From positions 62,001 to 126,000 of the forward strand of contig CANFUT010000001.1 of the NCBI GenBank assembly GCA_947450325.1: a stretch of 64,000 bases of DNA, in the 5' to 3' direction. Shown here piece by piece: positions 53,924 through 62,902 of the stretch. Source of the stretch: Flavobacteriia bacterium. Its GTDB lineage: Bacteria; Bacteroidota; Bacteroidia; Flavobacteriales_D; Crocinitomicaceae. The translations under genes were made by a program, and so were the position numbers. Within the stretch, counting starts at the first letter, position 1. Every line of letters begins with the position of its first letter. The notes under the pieces are model-generated. The model worked only from the letters and a program-made list of their open reading frames with translations. It was not told the origin of the DNA and did no database searches.

Positions 53924-55927
53924 ATGGAACTTCTCGAAAAAAGAATGATTCAATACGACCGCACAGGTTTTGAAGATCAGGAATTAATTTCTATCTATAA
54001 ATCCATTCTTAAACCCCGCTTGATTGAAGAGAAAATGCTGATCTTGCTGCGCCAAGGGAAAATCTCTAAATGGTTTTCTGGTTGGGGTCAAGAGGGAATT
54101 TCTGTAGGCTCGGCCTTGGGAATGAATGACGATGAATATTTATTGCCGATGCACCGCAACTTGGGGATTTTTACCACGAGAGGCATTCCGTTGAATCGTT
54201 TATTCGCGCAGTTTCAAGGAAAAATGTCAGGTTTTACCAAAGGTAGAGACCGCTCTTTCCACTTTGGTACCAATGAATACAAAGTAGTGGGAATGATTTC
54301 TCACTTAGGTCCACAATTGGGAATCGCTGACGGAATTGCTTTGGCTTCCAACTTGAAAAACGAACAAAAAGCAACGCTTGTTTTCACGGGTGATGGTGGC
54401 GCAAGTGAAGGAGATTTTCACGAAGCATTGAACGTGGCAGCAGTTTGGGATTTACCCGTAATTTTCGGAATCGAGAACAACGCTTGGGGACTTTCAACGC
54501 CGAGCAACGAACAATTTAGATGCAAACAATTCATCGACAAAGGCATCGGTTACGGCATGGATGCTTTTCAAGTGGATGGAAACAATATTTTGGAAGTAAT
54601 TTCAACTGTTAGAAAAATCGCTACTTCCATTCGCCAAAAACCAAGACCATTTTTGTTGGAATTCATGACTTTCAGAATGCGTGGTCACGAAGAAGCTTCG
54701 GGAACGAAATATTATCCTGAAGGAATTCAAGATTTGTGGGCGAAAAAAGATCCTGTTGTCAATTATGAAATGTATTTGAGAGAAATCAACGTGTTGAACG
54801 ACGAATTGGTCAATCAAATTACCGCTGATATCAAACAAGAAATTCAAGACGGATTGGATTTGGCTTTTGCTGAAGGAGCAATCGTTCCAAATACCGAGGA
54901 CGAAGTAAATGATTTATTTGCGCCATTTGATCAAAAAATCATTGAACCAGCTTCGGACAAAAAAACTGAAAAACGCTACATCGACGCCATTCAAGATGGT
55001 TTAAAACAATCGATGCAAAAATATCCTGAATTGATCATCATGGGGCAAGATGTTGCCGAATATGGTGGTGTTTTCAAAATCACAGAAGGTTTTGTGGAAG
55101 AATTTGGCAAAGGCAGGGTTCGAAACACACCTATTTGCGAATCAGCCATTGTTGGTGCAGGTTTGGGCTTGTCTATCGCAGGAATGAAAGCTGTTGTAGA
55201 AATGCAATTTGCTGATTTCGTGACTTGTGGATTCAATCAAATTGTAAATAATTTGGCAAAAATTCACTGGCGTTGGGGACAAAATGCAGATGTTGTGGTG
55301 AGAATGCCAACAGGTGCAGGTTCTGCAGCAGGGCCTTTCCACAGTCAAAGCAACGAAGCGTGGTTTTTCCACACTCCAGGACTTAAAATCGTTTATCCAG
55401 CATTTCCAAAAGATGCCAAAGGTTTGTTAGCAGCAGCGATTGAAGATCCAAATCCTGTGATGTTTTTCGAGCACAAAAACTTGTACCGTTCCATTCGCGA
55501 GGATGTTTCTGACGATTTTTACACGGTCGAAATCGGAAAAGCAAGAACCGTTTCTGAAGGAACAGATATTTCTGTCATCACATACGGAATGGGCGTTCAC
55601 TGGGCAATGGAAGCAGCAGAGAAAAATCCATCGATTTCAATCGACATCATTGATTTGAGAACATTGGCGCCATTAGACACTGAAGCGATTTACAATTCTG
55701 TACGCAAAACTGGAAAAGTCATCGTGCTTCACGAAGATTGCTTGACCGGAGGAATTGGTGGTGAATTGGTTTCAATCATCAATGAGAACTGTTTCTCGAG
55801 CTTAGATGCGCCTGTAAAAAGAGTAGCTTCTCTAGATACGCCGGTTCCGTTCACAGATTCTTTGGAAGATAATTTCTTGCCGAAACAAAGATTCTTTGAG
55901 GCTTTGGTGGAATTGGATAATTATTGA
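53924..55927 (+). CDS. Fused alpha-beta E1 component of a 2-oxoacid dehydrogenase (branched-chain type)
   Basis: 667 residues, both E1 subunits in one chain: an alpha-like half (about 1-330) with the thiamine diphosphate site GDGGASEGDFHEAL ... ENNAWG, and a beta-like half (about 345-667) with IMGQDVAEYGGVF and the later LHEDCLTGGIGGEL. The enzyme decarboxylates branched-chain 2-oxoacids, transferring the acyl group to a lipoyl E2. Fused E1 is usual in Bacteroidota. E2 and E3 are not in the window. Pyruvate specificity cannot be excluded. Confidence 0.92.
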   Translation: MELLEKRMIQYDRTGFEDQELISIYKSILKPRLIEEKMLILLRQGKISKWFSGWGQEGISVGSALGMNDDEYLLPMHRNLGIFTTRGIPLNRLFAQFQGKMSGFTKGRDRSFHFGTNEYKVVGMISHLGPQLGIADGIALASNLKNEQKATLVFTGDGGASEGDFHEALNVAAVWDLPVIFGIENNAWGLSTPSNEQFRCKQFIDKGIGYGMDAFQVDGNNILEVISTVRKIATSIRQKPRPFLLEFMTFRMRGHEEASGTKYYPEGIQDLWAKKDPVVNYEMYLREINVLNDELVNQITADIKQEIQDGLDLAFAEGAIVPNTEDEVNDLFAPFDQKIIEPASDKKTEKRYIDAIQDGLKQSMQKYPELIIMGQDVAEYGGVFKITEGFVEEFGKGRVRNTPICESAIVGAGLGLSIAGMKAVVEMQFADFVTCGFNQIVNNLAKIHWRWGQNADVVVRMPTGAGSAAGPFHSQSNEAWFFHTPGLKIVYPAFPKDAKGLLAAAIEDPNPVMFFEHKNLYRSIREDVSDDFYTVEIGKARTVSEGTDISVITYGMGVHWAMEAAEKNPSISIDIIDLRTLAPLDTEAIYNSVRKTGKVIVLHEDCLTGGIGGELVSIINENCFSSLDAPVKRVASLDTPVPFTDSLEDNFLPKQRFFEALVELDNY

Positions 55928-56363
55928 TTTATTTTTAAGTCTAACGTTTAAGCTTAAAACCCTGAACGTTAGACGAATATTTAATTTTCTGAACGATAAT
56001 GCAAAAGACATTGCACGTTTAAGATAGCATGTCGTTAAATGTCAGCCCTGAGGGCATTTTCAAAGCTAAATTTTAATTCTATAAAAGGATAAAAACATTA
56101 AGATTTTTGGTTTCATTTTACCAAAAATCTAAAATTGTGCATCTTTTGGCCTTAGCAATAAAAGCGTTGAATAAAATTCCAAATACTTGACGGCCAAACA
56201 AAAGTACTGTTTGAGCAGAGACTCACTAAATAACTAGTAAAAAATCAGATGCGAGTTTACTTTTGTTTAGTCACGTATTTGAATTTTATAGCTTTGATTG
56301 AGTAGCCTTGAATTTTTTTTGGTTCTTTATTTGTTTCAAGACAAAAAAAGAACGAGCTGCTCT
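55928..56363. other. Intergenic region with several hairpins
   Basis: 436 bases between convergent genes (E1 fusion and fbp). Inverted repeats: GTCTAACGTT / AACGTTAGAC (55939-55974, loop 16), GCCC-TGA-GGGC (about 56045), a perfect 11-bp AGATTTTTGGT / ACCAAAAATCT (56101-56130, loop 8) and a 13-bp stem with one mismatch GTTCTTTATTTGT / ACAAAAAAAGAAC (56322-56353). None has an obvious T run. I see no gene. Confidence 0.55.
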
Positions 56364-57383
56364 TTATTTTTCAGCTTCTCTTGCTGCGATTAACTCCTGA
56401 ACTTTCTCCACTTGACTTTTGGAACCGGTGATGTATCCGCAACGTTGGTGCAAAGTTGTTGGAACTATATCTAACACGCGTTCTATTTCTGTAACAGCCA
56501 ATCCGCCTGCTTGTTCAGCCAACATCGCCAATGGATTACATTCATATAACAAACGCAATTTTCCTTTTGGAGAAGTCGTTGTTGCCGGATAAATGTAAAT
56601 TCCGCCTTTAATCAAATTTCTGTGGAAATCAGCTACCAATGAGCCGATGTATCTTCCAGAATATGGTGCACCAAAATCATTTTCAAATGATTGGCAATAT
56701 TTCGCGTAATCTTTGATTCCTGGGTGACAAATTTCAATGTTTCCTTCATTCATCCCGTAAAGTCTGCTTTTTTCTGGCATTCTCATGTTAGGATGTGAAA
56801 GACAATATTCTCCGATTGAAGGTTCTAATGTGAAACCATTGACACCATGTCCTGTCGTGTAAACCAACATGGTAGATGAGCCGTACAACACGTATCCAGC
56901 AGCCACTTGTTTTGTACCGGGTTGCAACATGTCTTCCAAAGTTGCTTTCGTTCCAACTGGCGAAACGCGTCTGTAAATTGAAAAGATGGTTCCGATTGAA
57001 ACGTTTACATCGATATTAGAGGAACCATCTAATGGATCAAAAAGCACGACGTATTTTCCAAATTTGGACAATTCACTTTCAAAAGCCATGAAATCGTCGT
57101 TTTCTTCAGAAGCAATTCCGCAAACTTCTCCGCCTGATTCAAACATTTTGATGAATTGAAGATCGGCTACGACGTCTAATTTTTGTTGTTCTTCCCCTTG
57201 GATATTCGTTTCGCCTTGCGCGCCCAAAATATCATCTGTCAAACCAGCTCTTCTTACATCGCGACTGACCACTTTCGAAGCCACAGCGATATCGTTTAAT
57301 AATCTAGATAATTCGCCTGAAGCATATTGAAATTCAGACTGGCGATCCATGATAAACTCATGAAGTGTGGTCATTTTTGACAT
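56364..57383 (-). CDS. fbp: Class I fructose-1,6-bisphosphatase
   Basis: 339 residues, the class I length. The metal-site motif [22 protein letters not shown] is present in consecutive pieces, with the earlier acidic GIASEENDD. The enzyme removes the 1-phosphate in gluconeogenesis, in the cytoplasm. The ATG at 57383 follows a -7 element TATATTTG (57405-57398). The gene is convergent with the E1 fusion. Confidence 0.95.
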   Translation of the reverse strand: MSKMTTLHEFIMDRQSEFQYASGELSRLLNDIAVASKVVSRDVRRAGLTDDILGAQGETNIQGEEQQKLDVVADLQFIKMFESGGEVCGIASEENDDFMAFESELSKFGKYVVLFDPLDGSSNIDVNVSIGTIFSIYRRVSPVGTKATLEDMLQPGTKQVAAGYVLYGSSTMLVYTTGHGVNGFTLEPSIGEYCLSHPNMRMPEKSRLYGMNEGNIEICHPGIKDYAKYCQSFENDFGAPYSGRYIGSLVADFHRNLIKGGIYIYPATTTSPKGKLRLLYECNPLAMLAEQAGGLAVTEIERVLDIVPTTLHQRCGYITGSKSQVEKVQELIAAREAEK

Positions 57384-57397
57384 GGTGTTTTTTTTGG

Positions 57398-57405
57398 CAA
57401 ATATA
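57398..57405 (-). promoter_or_regulatory. -7 promoter element TATATTTG upstream of fbp
   Basis: A perfect TAnnTTTG on the minus strand, 14 bp before the fbp ATG. Confidence 0.5.
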
Positions 57406-57451
57406 CGTAGATTTTGAGAACAATGGGGTATTTATAAATCTTCTTGTTTAC

Positions 57452-57562
57452 GTTTTTGTCATGGTTTTTTTAAACAAAAACACATGCCAAAAACAAAATT
57501 TTCGCCGCTTCTGCGCGATAGACTTTGTCCATCGCTACCCATATTTGATACCTGACGGCATC
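57452..57562. repeat. Dispersed mosaic repeat, copy B
   Basis: Matches copy A (21164-21286) over TTTTTGTCATGGTTTT and CAAAAACACATGCCAAAAAC. It then has its own hairpins GCGATAGAC-TTT-GTCCATCGC (57515-57535) and GATACC-TGAC-GGCATC (57547-57562), in the same relative order as in copy A. Located downstream of the MBOAT gene (minus) and upstream of fbp. Confidence 0.6.
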
Positions 57563-57575
57563 ATAATTTTAAATG

Positions 57576-59237
57576 CTAATACGAAAAGTAAATTGGTTTT
57601 GTGCCTTCTGACATCAATTGATAAGTCAAGAAAATGATAAGCGAAACGACTACTACTTGCAGTGGCGCTGGGATTTTGGTGAAAGTGGATAAAGTGTAAC
57701 TTTTGGTTTTTTCTGGCAACCAATGGATGATGTAGCCAATCACCATGATGATCAAAGCAGGCATGAAAATCGTGCACATTTGACTGAATGCTTCCCACGA
57801 AAAATTGAATTTTTGGGTGATGTGATTCAACATTTCAATTGGTTTTTCTTCCCCTTTCAATCTGAACCACAAACGCGTGAAAGTGATGAAATTGAAGGTG
57901 ATGAAAATTTTCCAAAAATGGACAACCAACCAATTTGATTTCTCATACGGACTCACTTTACGCCAGTGATTATAAAGCACCAAACCGATTCCATTCAATG
58001 CACCCCAAATCACGAAGTTTTGATGTGGATTGTGCCACAAACCTCCAACGACCATCGTGATCAATAAATTCAAATCGCGGTAAATGTAGATTTTCAATTT
58101 AGGAATTAACAACACGATGATTCCATAAATCGCCATCAAACCAACGTAAACAAAAATCAATTCATACCATTGCGTAATGAAAATCAAGAAGATAAAAATG
58201 ATTGAAATTCCGACAAATGAACCAACGCCTCCAGTTTTGTTTCCGCCCAAAGGAATGTATAAATAATCTCTAAACCATGAACCTAACGAAATGTGCCAAC
58301 GACGCCAAAAATCTGCAACGCTTGTAGATTTGTAAGGCGAATTGAAGTTTTTACTCAAGTTGAATCCCATCAATTTACTGACTCCGCGCGCGATGTCGAT
58401 GTAACCTGAAAAATCGCCGTAAATCTGCAAAGAATAGCCCCACATCGCAACAATACTCACAAAACCTGGATAATTTTCAGGATGATCAACCACCAAATCC
58501 ACGAAGTGAACCATGATGAAATCTGCTAAAATCAATTTTTTAACCAATCCTTTGACAATCTGTGCAATCGCCCAGCTGAAGCCTTCTTTGTCTAAAGAAT
58601 AAGGCGCATTTATTTGAGGAATGAAATCTTTTGCTCGTGCAATTGGTCCCATCGCAATGTGTGGAAAAAACGAAACGAAAAAGGAATAGTCGAAGAAATT
58701 CTTGAATGGTTGTACTTCTTTTCGATACACATCGACAATGTAACTGATACTTGAAAAGGTAAAAAATGAAACCCCAAACGGAACGACAATTTTCTCTACA
58801 ATGCTATTTCCAGCGGTTGAAAAACCACTTTTAAATTGCGCCATGATGTTGAAAACCTCGTAGTTGGTGTGAAACATTTCATTGAATGATTCAGTGAAAA
58901 AGTAAGCGTATTTGAAATAGCCTAAAATCAATAAATTCAACGCGATGCCTATGACTAAAAAAGTCTTCGAACCGATAGCAGAAGTACTTTTGGCGATTTG
59001 TCGTCCGGTGAAAAAATTGAAAATCAATGAAATTCCCAAAATGACCACAGATAAACCTGAAGTTTTGTAGTAGAAAAACAAACTGATGGCGGTCAAAAAG
59101 ATGCTTCTGACTAATTTGTTTTTGTGCAAGAAAGAGAACAATGCCATCACGAGCAAGAAAAACAACCAAAAATCCAATTGATTGAGCATCAAAGGATCTT
59201 GCTTATCAAATAACCAAAAATGATTAAATCTTTCCAT
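57576..59237 (-). CDS. MBOAT-family membrane-bound O-acyltransferase (AlgI-like)
   Basis: 553 residues, about twelve hydrophobic segments. Family landmarks: FVSFFPHIAMGPIARAKDF, YSLQIYGDFSGYIDIARGVSKLMG, FNSPYKSTSVADFWRRWHISLGSWFRDY and VVGGLWHNPHQNFVIWG, which carries the catalytic histidine. These proteins acylate, often acetylate, polysaccharides or other envelope molecules, passing acyl groups across the membrane. It is last in a run with two SGNH-hydrolase genes; its start overlaps the preceding gene's end by 14 bp. The acceptor is unknown. Confidence 0.93.
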   Translation of the reverse strand: MERFNHFWLFDKQDPLMLNQLDFWLFFLLVMALFSFLHKNKLVRSIFLTAISLFFYYKTSGLSVVILGISLIFNFFTGRQIAKSTSAIGSKTFLVIGIALNLLILGYFKYAYFFTESFNEMFHTNYEVFNIMAQFKSGFSTAGNSIVEKIVVPFGVSFFTFSSISYIVDVYRKEVQPFKNFFDYSFFVSFFPHIAMGPIARAKDFIPQINAPYSLDKEGFSWAIAQIVKGLVKKLILADFIMVHFVDLVVDHPENYPGFVSIVAMWGYSLQIYGDFSGYIDIARGVSKLMGFNLSKNFNSPYKSTSVADFWRRWHISLGSWFRDYLYIPLGGNKTGGVGSFVGISIIFIFLIFITQWYELIFVYVGLMAIYGIIVLLIPKLKIYIYRDLNLLITMVVGGLWHNPHQNFVIWGALNGIGLVLYNHWRKVSPYEKSNWLVVHFWKIFITFNFITFTRLWFRLKGEEKPIEMLNHITQKFNFSWEAFSQMCTIFMPALIIMVIGYIIHWLPEKTKSYTLSTFTKIPAPLQVVVVSLIIFLTYQLMSEGTKPIYFSY

Positions 59238-60564
59238 TTCCTAATTTTTCAGATTGCAATTTTCTCAATTCCATTTGTTCAATCCATTTGAGAAAAGATT
59301 CATAAAACATATCTCCCTTCAAACGATATCCATCAGCGGTAAAATGCACCAAATCTGATTTCATCAGCCCTGCCCTACTCCAAGTTTTCGCTGCGCCCAA
59401 TTCGCCCATGATTCCATACATGTCCCAAACCGCAGCTTCGTATTTTCTTGCCAATTGAATGATCATTTCACGTTCACGAGCCACGTTTTTGTTCATGTAT
59501 TTTTTCTGGAAATACGCATCGTTGGGCACTGTCAATAAAATCGCACAGTTTGGATTGACGCGCAACACAATTTGAATCAATGAATCTAAATTCGCTCTAA
59601 AAACCTCTGGACGGAAATTCGCATAAGTTGTATTTGCATCATTCGTTCCAACAGAAAAAGCAAATAAATCAGGTGGAAATTCTCTCAATTGTTCTTCAAA
59701 ATACTTATTGTTGAGATAAGTCGGCAAACTTGCACCATTCACACCAATCGTAGTATAAGAAATTCCCGGTTGCTGATTTAACAATTGAAAACCCATGATT
59801 CTCAACGGATAACTTTGAATCGAATCTCTTGAAAAGTAAGCGTTGAAACTTTGCAATTCATCTGTAAAATAAACATCTGTATAGCCAATTTCGGTATTTG
59901 TTTGTTTTCTCAACACCAAAATTTCATCTTCGCCAAAATTCAAAGAATATGGCACATTTCCTTTGTTGTGGTAAATGCGCAAGTGATCAAATCCCGGTTT
60001 TACAATTGTTTTATCGTATTGAAATTGAATCTGTATTGCTGAATCTGAGCACTCAATTACTGCGCCTAAAATTCCGTAATCCAAAGAATCTGGTCGATCG
60101 GTTACCGAACGGAAACTCTTCCATTTATTCGGCGATTTGAATTCGTAATTCCATGGATTATTCGTTCCAGCCAAATCGAAAGGAAAAATCAATCCGCGCT
60201 CACCGGGCAAACCTGGCCAATTGGTTTGCAAATATGTTCTCACTTGATGCGTGTATAAATCTGCTTGCAAATGCGACCCGCCGATGTGGTAAAAGTTTAA
60301 TTTTCTGTCTTTCTGCTGAATCATTCTTTGAAAATCGTAGTACAATTTTTCAAAATTCGCGCTGTTTTCAGTATAGAATGTAAAATGATTTCGCTCAAAA
60401 TGAATGAAAGGATATTTGGTGGTCATGGAAGTATCAATTACTCCAAAAAACACACGATTTTGGTAACTATTCAACGAATCACTTCTACGAATAGAATCTT
60501 CTTGTCCGTGCGAATTACACGAAATCAAGCAAATGGCGAGCACTAATGATCCAATAATTTTCAT
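59224..60564 (-). CDS. SGNH/GDSL-hydrolase lipoprotein (GGSH variant)
   Basis: 446 residues from the ATG at 60564, supported by a Shine-Dalgarno-like GGAG 5 bp upstream (60573-60570), rare in Bacteroidota. Lipobox LISC. Block I is FYHIGGSHLQAD (nucleophile Ser97; GGSH replaces GDS), block III is SVGTNDAN, and block V is SDLVHFTADG. It probably transfers or removes O-acyl groups in the periplasm together with the MBOAT protein. It lies 11 bp after the other SGNH gene. Confidence 0.85.
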   Translation of the reverse strand: MKIIGSLVLAICLISCNSHGQEDSIRRSDSLNSYQNRVFFGVIDTSMTTKYPFIHFERNHFTFYTENSANFEKLYYDFQRMIQQKDRKLNFYHIGGSHLQADLYTHQVRTYLQTNWPGLPGERGLIFPFDLAGTNNPWNYEFKSPNKWKSFRSVTDRPDSLDYGILGAVIECSDSAIQIQFQYDKTIVKPGFDHLRIYHNKGNVPYSLNFGEDEILVLRKQTNTEIGYTDVYFTDELQSFNAYFSRDSIQSYPLRIMGFQLLNQQPGISYTTIGVNGASLPTYLNNKYFEEQLREFPPDLFAFSVGTNDANTTYANFRPEVFRANLDSLIQIVLRVNPNCAILLTVPNDAYFQKKYMNKNVAREREMIIQLARKYEAAVWDMYGIMGELGAAKTWSRAGLMKSDLVHFTADGYRLKGDMFYESFLKWIEQMELRKLQSEKLGNGKI

Positions 60565-60575
60565 AAATACTCCTT

Positions 60576-62048
60576 TCATTGCGTTTTCCATTTTGCATAT
60601 TCAGCAGAAAAAGCATCGTAAAATAACTGAGAAGCGATACTTGCTCCTCGATTGCTAAAATGTATGTAATCGTCGCCTGCCAAACCACGTTCAACCCAAG
60701 AAGGCATTGAATTTCGTCCGCCCATGGCGCTGTATAAATCGTAATAACCTGCACCAACTTCCATGGAAACTTTCTTCAAAGCCGCCACGCATGCAGGCAA
60801 ATATGGATATGTTACGCGAACTCCATCCTCTAATTTCGACATGTCGCTTGGTCCGATGACGATAATCGCCGCAGAAGGACGCAACTTTCTAATTGCATTT
60901 AATTGACCTTTAAACTGTTTGGCAAAATGTCTCACTCCGCTGCTGTCTTTGAAAAATGGCACAGAATTTCCACCAAACTGCATGATGATTAATTCTGTAT
61001 TCATGTCAGCGTACATTTTCGCCGCCAATTGTTGATCGATGTTTCCAAAAAACGTACCACTTGAACCACGCATCGCGATGTTATCCACTTGCACACCGAC
61101 ATCACCTTCCAAAGAAAATCCTAAAATATTCGGACTTACAGCACTTGAAAATTCATAGCGCAATTTTCCAGGCGTTGATGGAAAATTCAGATGTAATACA
61201 TGATATTTACCGTCTTTGATCAAACTGTCTTCATGAATCAATGTTCCTCGTTGATAAACCTTTACGGAACAAGGTCTATAACAACTGGTGTAATACATGT
61301 CCACATTGTTGTATTGTTTCGCGCGACCAAAAGCCATTGGAGAAGGTTCGATTTCAATCCAAGCTTCTTTGATGGAAGTGATACTCATTCGCTCCGCTGA
61401 ATCCATATATTCTGGCGTAAAACGGCCAACGGTATTCATCGTTCCATATTTTCTGGATTTCAATTTTGAACCACCAAAACAAGTAAATCGTTGAAAATTG
61501 GGAGAATATTTTTGTTTGAATGAAAAAGTATTGTACACATTCAAAGCCGGAATCATTCCCGGACCATTACCACCAAATCGCTCTTGAACGCGTTGTCTGA
61601 TGTATGAAGTCATTCGATCTCCCTCAATTTGGGAATCGCCGTAATGCAAAATTCTCACTTTTTGATTTGAATTTACCGCATTTTCCATCTTGGTGAAAAG
61701 TTGGTGTAAGCGTTCTAAACCAATTTGATTGAATAAAATTTGAGTGGCACTTTCGGTGCTAAGTTTTCCACCAGTCGGCAATCCTGTTTTGGATTTTGAA
61801 TTGTTTGCTTGTAAAATAGTATCATTCAATGGCGTTTCTACCATCGTGGTATCCACATTCGTCACAATTTTGGTAATGTCTTTGTGTTCCTTTTTGACTG
61901 GACTCATGAATTTATTAAAAGTCAAAAAGCGCAACCTAAAACCACCTAAATCCCAACCATCTGCAGGCGAAAACCAAACCAATGGCGCAAGCACTAACAT
62001 TACAGAAAGCAAGAATAATAATACGTGGTGTGGCTTAAAAACTTTCAT
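60576..62048 (-). CDS. SGNH/GDSL-hydrolase with N-terminal membrane anchor
   Basis: 490 residues from the ATG at 62048, chosen because a promoter lies just upstream at 62096-62067; the earlier frame start would fall inside it. One membrane segment (about 10-28), a low-complexity linker, then the SGNH domain: HYGDSQIEGDR (block I with canonical GDS), QFGGNSVPF (block III) and DDYIHFSNRGA (block V). Likely periplasmic, acting on the same envelope substrate as its neighbours. First gene of the O-acylation cassette. Confidence 0.88.
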   Translation of the reverse strand: MKVFKPHHVLLFLLSVMLVLAPLVWFSPADGWDLGGFRLRFLTFNKFMSPVKKEHKDITKIVTNVDTTMVETPLNDTILQANNSKSKTGLPTGGKLSTESATQILFNQIGLERLHQLFTKMENAVNSNQKVRILHYGDSQIEGDRMTSYIRQRVQERFGGNGPGMIPALNVYNTFSFKQKYSPNFQRFTCFGGSKLKSRKYGTMNTVGRFTPEYMDSAERMSITSIKEAWIEIEPSPMAFGRAKQYNNVDMYYTSCYRPCSVKVYQRGTLIHEDSLIKDGKYHVLHLNFPSTPGKLRYEFSSAVSPNILGFSLEGDVGVQVDNIAMRGSSGTFFGNIDQQLAAKMYADMNTELIIMQFGGNSVPFFKDSSGVRHFAKQFKGQLNAIRKLRPSAAIIVIGPSDMSKLEDGVRVTYPYLPACVAALKKVSMEVGAGYYDLYSAMGGRNSMPSWVERGLAGDDYIHFSNRGASIASQLFYDAFSAEYAKWKTQ

Positions 62049-62066
62049 TTCTACAAAAAACGTCCA

Positions 62067-62096
62067 CAAAAATACCTTAAGAAATTGTGGTATCAA
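62067..62096 (-). promoter_or_regulatory. Promoter of the SGNH/MBOAT cassette
   Basis: TTG at 62096-62094, a 19-nt spacer, then TATTTTTG at 62074-62067 on the minus strand, a full match to the Bacteroidota consensus, 18 bp before the ATG at 62048. Confidence 0.65.
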
Positions 62097-62154
62097 GGAT
62101 TTTTAACGATTTTTTATCGCTGAACTGATTAAAAAAGAAGACAAATTGAAAATA

Positions 62155-62889
62155 TTAGAACAATTTCAGGTCACTTTTATCAATCCAAACAATCATTTGA
62201 TTTTGCAATAAGATACCGATTCGGTTGTTGGAAAATCCATCGATTTTGTATCGACTTCCCATTTTTATACTCATGTCGATTTTCATGTTTCCTTGCGCGT
62301 CGTTGAACACAGAAGAGATGTCATGAAGTACAATCGCATGTGTATTTGAGTTTTGATAATTTGAAGCTTGAATTGCATTTTTTAGTGACAGCAACATAAA
62401 GCACATAACCAAAATCCCAAAAATCAAGCTTATTTTTCTCGTAGAAGAATTACTTGAAGTCATACGAAACCAAATCAAAATTGCGAGCACGAAAGCGGAA
62501 ATCAAAGCACAAAAAGTCCAATTATCAGCGCCAAATGAAAATACTTTTTGCTCAAAAAGACTTTGATCTGAAGCACTGTAATCACTGATATTCAATTTAT
62601 TGTAGCAAAATTGTAAGTTTTCTCTCGCTCCGATTAACTTTGGATCTAATTTCATTGATTTCTCCAAGGCCCAAATTGCTTCAGGATATTGATTTACAGC
62701 TGCCAATGTTGTTCCTAAATTATACAAAGCATTCGCATCATTTGGATTTTTGTCAATGCACTTTCTGAATGAAATCTCTGCTTCATGCCAATTTTTGGTC
62801 CTTGCAGCCTTTACACCTTCCTCAAAATCTGAAGAGAAAGCAGAAAGACTAAGGACACAAAAAATCAAACTTAAAATCAAACTTTTCAT
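62155..62889 (-). CDS. batE: BatE-like TPR membrane protein
   Basis: 244 residues: a signal peptide (about 1-18), two or three TPR repeats (about 25-95; NDANALYNLGTTLAAVNQYPEA), two membrane segments (about 125-175), and a C-terminal SH3-like beta domain. This layout is that of BatE, the last gene of Bacteroidota bat (Bacteroides aerotolerance) operons. It lies 13 bp after the BatD-like gene. The molecular role of Bat proteins is not settled. Confidence 0.85.
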   Translation of the reverse strand: MKSLILSLIFCVLSLSAFSSDFEEGVKAARTKNWHEAEISFRKCIDKNPNDANALYNLGTTLAAVNQYPEAIWALEKSMKLDPKLIGARENLQFCYNKLNISDYSASDQSLFEQKVFSFGADNWTFCALISAFVLAILIWFRMTSSNSSTRKISLIFGILVMCFMLLSLKNAIQASNYQNSNTHAIVLHDISSVFNDAQGNMKIDMSIKMGSRYKIDGFSNNRIGILLQNQMIVWIDKSDLKLF

Positions 62890-62902
62890 CGCTCAAAAAA
62901 GA

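Noticed and set aside
56322-56353. Hairpin downstream of fbp as a rho-independent terminator
   Set aside because: The stem is near-perfect but is followed by an A run rather than a T run on the fbp strand, so termination is not supported.
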